Shown here: positions 62,225-64,000 of the stretch, one piece after another
Layout of the letters: each line of letters opens with the position of its first letter
How positions within the stretch are numbered: the stretch's first letter is position 1
Source: Trichoplax sp. H2
Taxonomy: Eukaryota; Placozoa; Uniplacotomia; Trichoplacea
Reading direction: 5' to 3'
Assembly (NCBI GenBank): GCA_003344405.1
Contig: NOWV01000147.1
Span: forward strand, 62,001-126,000
DNA length: 64,000 nt
Notes under the pieces: model-generated
Told to the model about the DNA's origin: nothing
The model's input: the letters and a program-made list of their open reading frames with translations, nothing else
Databases searched by the model: none
Program-made: the position numbers and the translations under genes

Positions 62225-64000
62225 ATGGCCGCCAACAAACACTTCAATTTATTATTCTTTTGCATAACCATACTCTTAATTTCGGATTCTTTGTCGACAA
62301 ATAAAATAAGAGTATCTATTTCTGAAGGTAAAGGATGTTTTTCCCTGCACTGTTTCTAACAATTAGAATTCAGTGATTTTATTTTGATGTCTTGCGTTGA
62401 TTAAAATATTCACTGTAGTACAGAATTGAGCAATATTTGCAGAAGTTCCTGGTAATACGAAATTTGCTGCATTTTCATACGCTTTTTATTGACTATTTGT
62501 AATAGATGGTAATCGCAACATCATTTTTTCTTGTCACTCCTATCCTAAAGAAAGCATTGCGCTTAAAGATGCGCGTCTACAGTAGATGTTAGGAGAATTT
62601 AAATCTCTCATTTCTAATATTTTAGATCCTGACTTCGTTCCAGACCGGAGCCAGTTGGGCAAAAGAACAGTTGTAACGGAAATGATCCAAAAACGATCAT
62701 CGCGACGTCCATGCAGATCAATAGACACAATATTGTCCTGCTCTAATGACGATCAGGATACAAAGGCATTTCCTGGTCTATGTCATTGCGATTCAGAATG
62801 TATTCTATATGGAGATTGCTGTATGAATTATAAAAATCCTTGTCCAAAGACCAATGTAAGTCTTGTGACTACGACAAATCGGTCTTGCAAAAAAGTTCAG
62901 ATGACAAATTGGATAAAGCAACGATTGCCAGCTAGACAGAATAAAACGTTGGTTAGTTTATATAACTATCGTTGTCTAAAAGGCTCTTTGGTCGTTACAA
63001 AATGCCCTTCGCATTGGAGCGATAGTTACTATCGCAATAAATGTGAGAATATATCAGATACATTCAACTTTTATAGTCATGTACCTGTTGTCCATAATAC
63101 AACCAATATCGCCTATAGAAACATTTACTGTGCTCTTTGCCATCGAGTTAATGTAACAAATTTACAAGATATCCGCTTTTGGAGCATTGCTATAAAATGT
63201 AATTTATCGGAAAATGCTATTGAGTTTTGGAGTTTACAGAGTGATGGTCTATGGAAATATTGTTCATTGATATCGTTGATTAATTATAATGATACGACAT
63301 CGGCTCCGCGTAGAAAGTGTCGTCTAGAAATGGGTAATGAAATGATCTCTACATGTTTATCTGATCCAAAATCTCTGAAGATGAATCAAAGTTTTTTTCA
63401 AGCAATTCGAGACGGCTGCCAAAGTTATATCGCACCAATCGTTTCTGGCGGACAATTATACCACAATCCGTTTTGTTTAATGTGTAGTACAACAGCTATC
63501 CATCTTAATGTTAGTTGTCTGATTAGATCACCGCTTCCACCTCAAATGGGTACTCTTGCATTCGGGGAAGGCTTCATAACAGATCTGGCAAATCCCGTGT
63601 ACTATGACCTACATTATAATCCACTCACGAGCACGATTACTTATCGAAAGTTTAGAGGCAATATGAAAGACAGTTTTACGCTTACAATATTGCTCTTTTG
63701 TGAAGTAGGAATGTTGTATAATCCTTGGACAAACCAATGCCAAAATGTGTTCCCAAAACCTATCGCTATATTATTGCATCAAGAGAATAAGACTGATCCA
63801 TACAAAAATTCAACCAATAATAATAGTAGTAATTTTGAAAACACTATGCAAAATCGAACTTGTCATCTTACCTATGGAAATGCAAATACTACTGCTTATT
63901 TCAACGCTACTCATGTTGTTTTTCTACCTACCAATAAGACTTTCTTAGCTGCAAGATTACCAAATCACAATAACCATTTTTCCTTTTATAACTGTACTAC
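62225..64000 (+). CDS. Somatomedin-B-containing, Cys-rich receptor-like ectodomain (3' end off window)
   Basis: Exon 1 is 62225-62327: ATG and a signal peptide, 34 codons plus one base. The intron 62328-62625 (GT-AG) is phase-matched to exon 2, which starts at 62626 and stays open to the window edge; 492 codons are visible. Residues 64-103 form a somatomedin-B-like domain with 'CHCDSECILYGDCCMNY' (C87, C89, C93, C99, C100). Downstream are repeated Cys-rich blocks such as 'NIYCALCHRVN' and 'NPFCLMCSTT' and many N-glycosylation sequons. This arrangement resembles ectodomains of invertebrate adhesion/secretin-like 7TM receptors; the membrane helices would lie beyond 64000, so the receptor call is an inference. 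The acceptor at 62625 is chosen because an in-frame stop at 62583 excludes a longer upstream exon. An AT|GTAAGT donor-like word near 62855 is read through as coding. Confidence 0.78.

Overview
The window looks like AT-rich, intron-containing animal nuclear DNA. Introns are short GT-AG introns, usually about 80-600 bp, and exons run down to 25-36 nt. There are signal peptides, ER-retention tails, a clear TRAIP-type RING ubiquitin ligase, and 7TM-receptor-type genes, one with a somatomedin-B-like ectodomain. The compact AT-rich layout and the gene content suggest an early-branching metazoan. A placozoan (Trichoplax/Hoilungia) is my best guess, but this is inference and not proven here. Exon models below were built by hand from splice sites, reading-frame phase and comparison of paralogues within the window.

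Region 1 (1-23.8 kb) is the most distinctive part. Four paralogous genes encode secretory-pathway proteins with one shared plan: signal peptide, JmjC-type 2-oxoglutarate/Fe(II) oxygenase fold, a linker, a degenerate plus a canonical EF-hand, an acidic tail and a C-terminal xDEL ER-retrieval signal. Three lie on the minus strand (A, 1-3771, running off the left edge; B, 6508-11310; C, 13430-18277). The fourth lies divergently on the plus strand (D, 20480-23828). A, C and D keep the HxD...H iron triad and the 2OG-binding Lys position. B has lost both His and the Lys while its reading frame stays intact through nine exons, so it is a predicted pseudo-oxygenase beside active sisters.

Region 2 (23.8-34.5 kb) holds a near-complete TRAIP orthologue on the plus strand (26366-30052, 15 exons). 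Convergent to it on the minus strand is the 3' part of an Asn/Ser/Arg-rich protein with two MIU-like ubiquitin-binding motifs, possibly CCDC50-like (31327-34465, 5' end not found).

Region 3 (34.5-53.1 kb) is gene-poor. It contains a 20-N assembly gap at 49296-49315 flanked by two divergent copies of the same roughly 620-bp sequence, which is probably an unmerged contig overlap. Palindromic CTGTAC-rich repeats occur here and near 25 kb.

Region 4 (53.1-64 kb) has an intact single-exon DDE transposase-like gene with its first catalytic Asp replaced (53104-54180). It also has a single-exon seven-transmembrane receptor (57921-59330) and, downstream on the same strand, the ectodomain of a somatomedin-B-containing, Cys-rich receptor-like protein that runs off the right edge (62225-64000).

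How they may work together: the JmjC/EF-hand cluster would form a set of Ca2+-responsive ER-lumenal hydroxylases plus a regulatory or decoy member. The other genes are unrelated neighbours.
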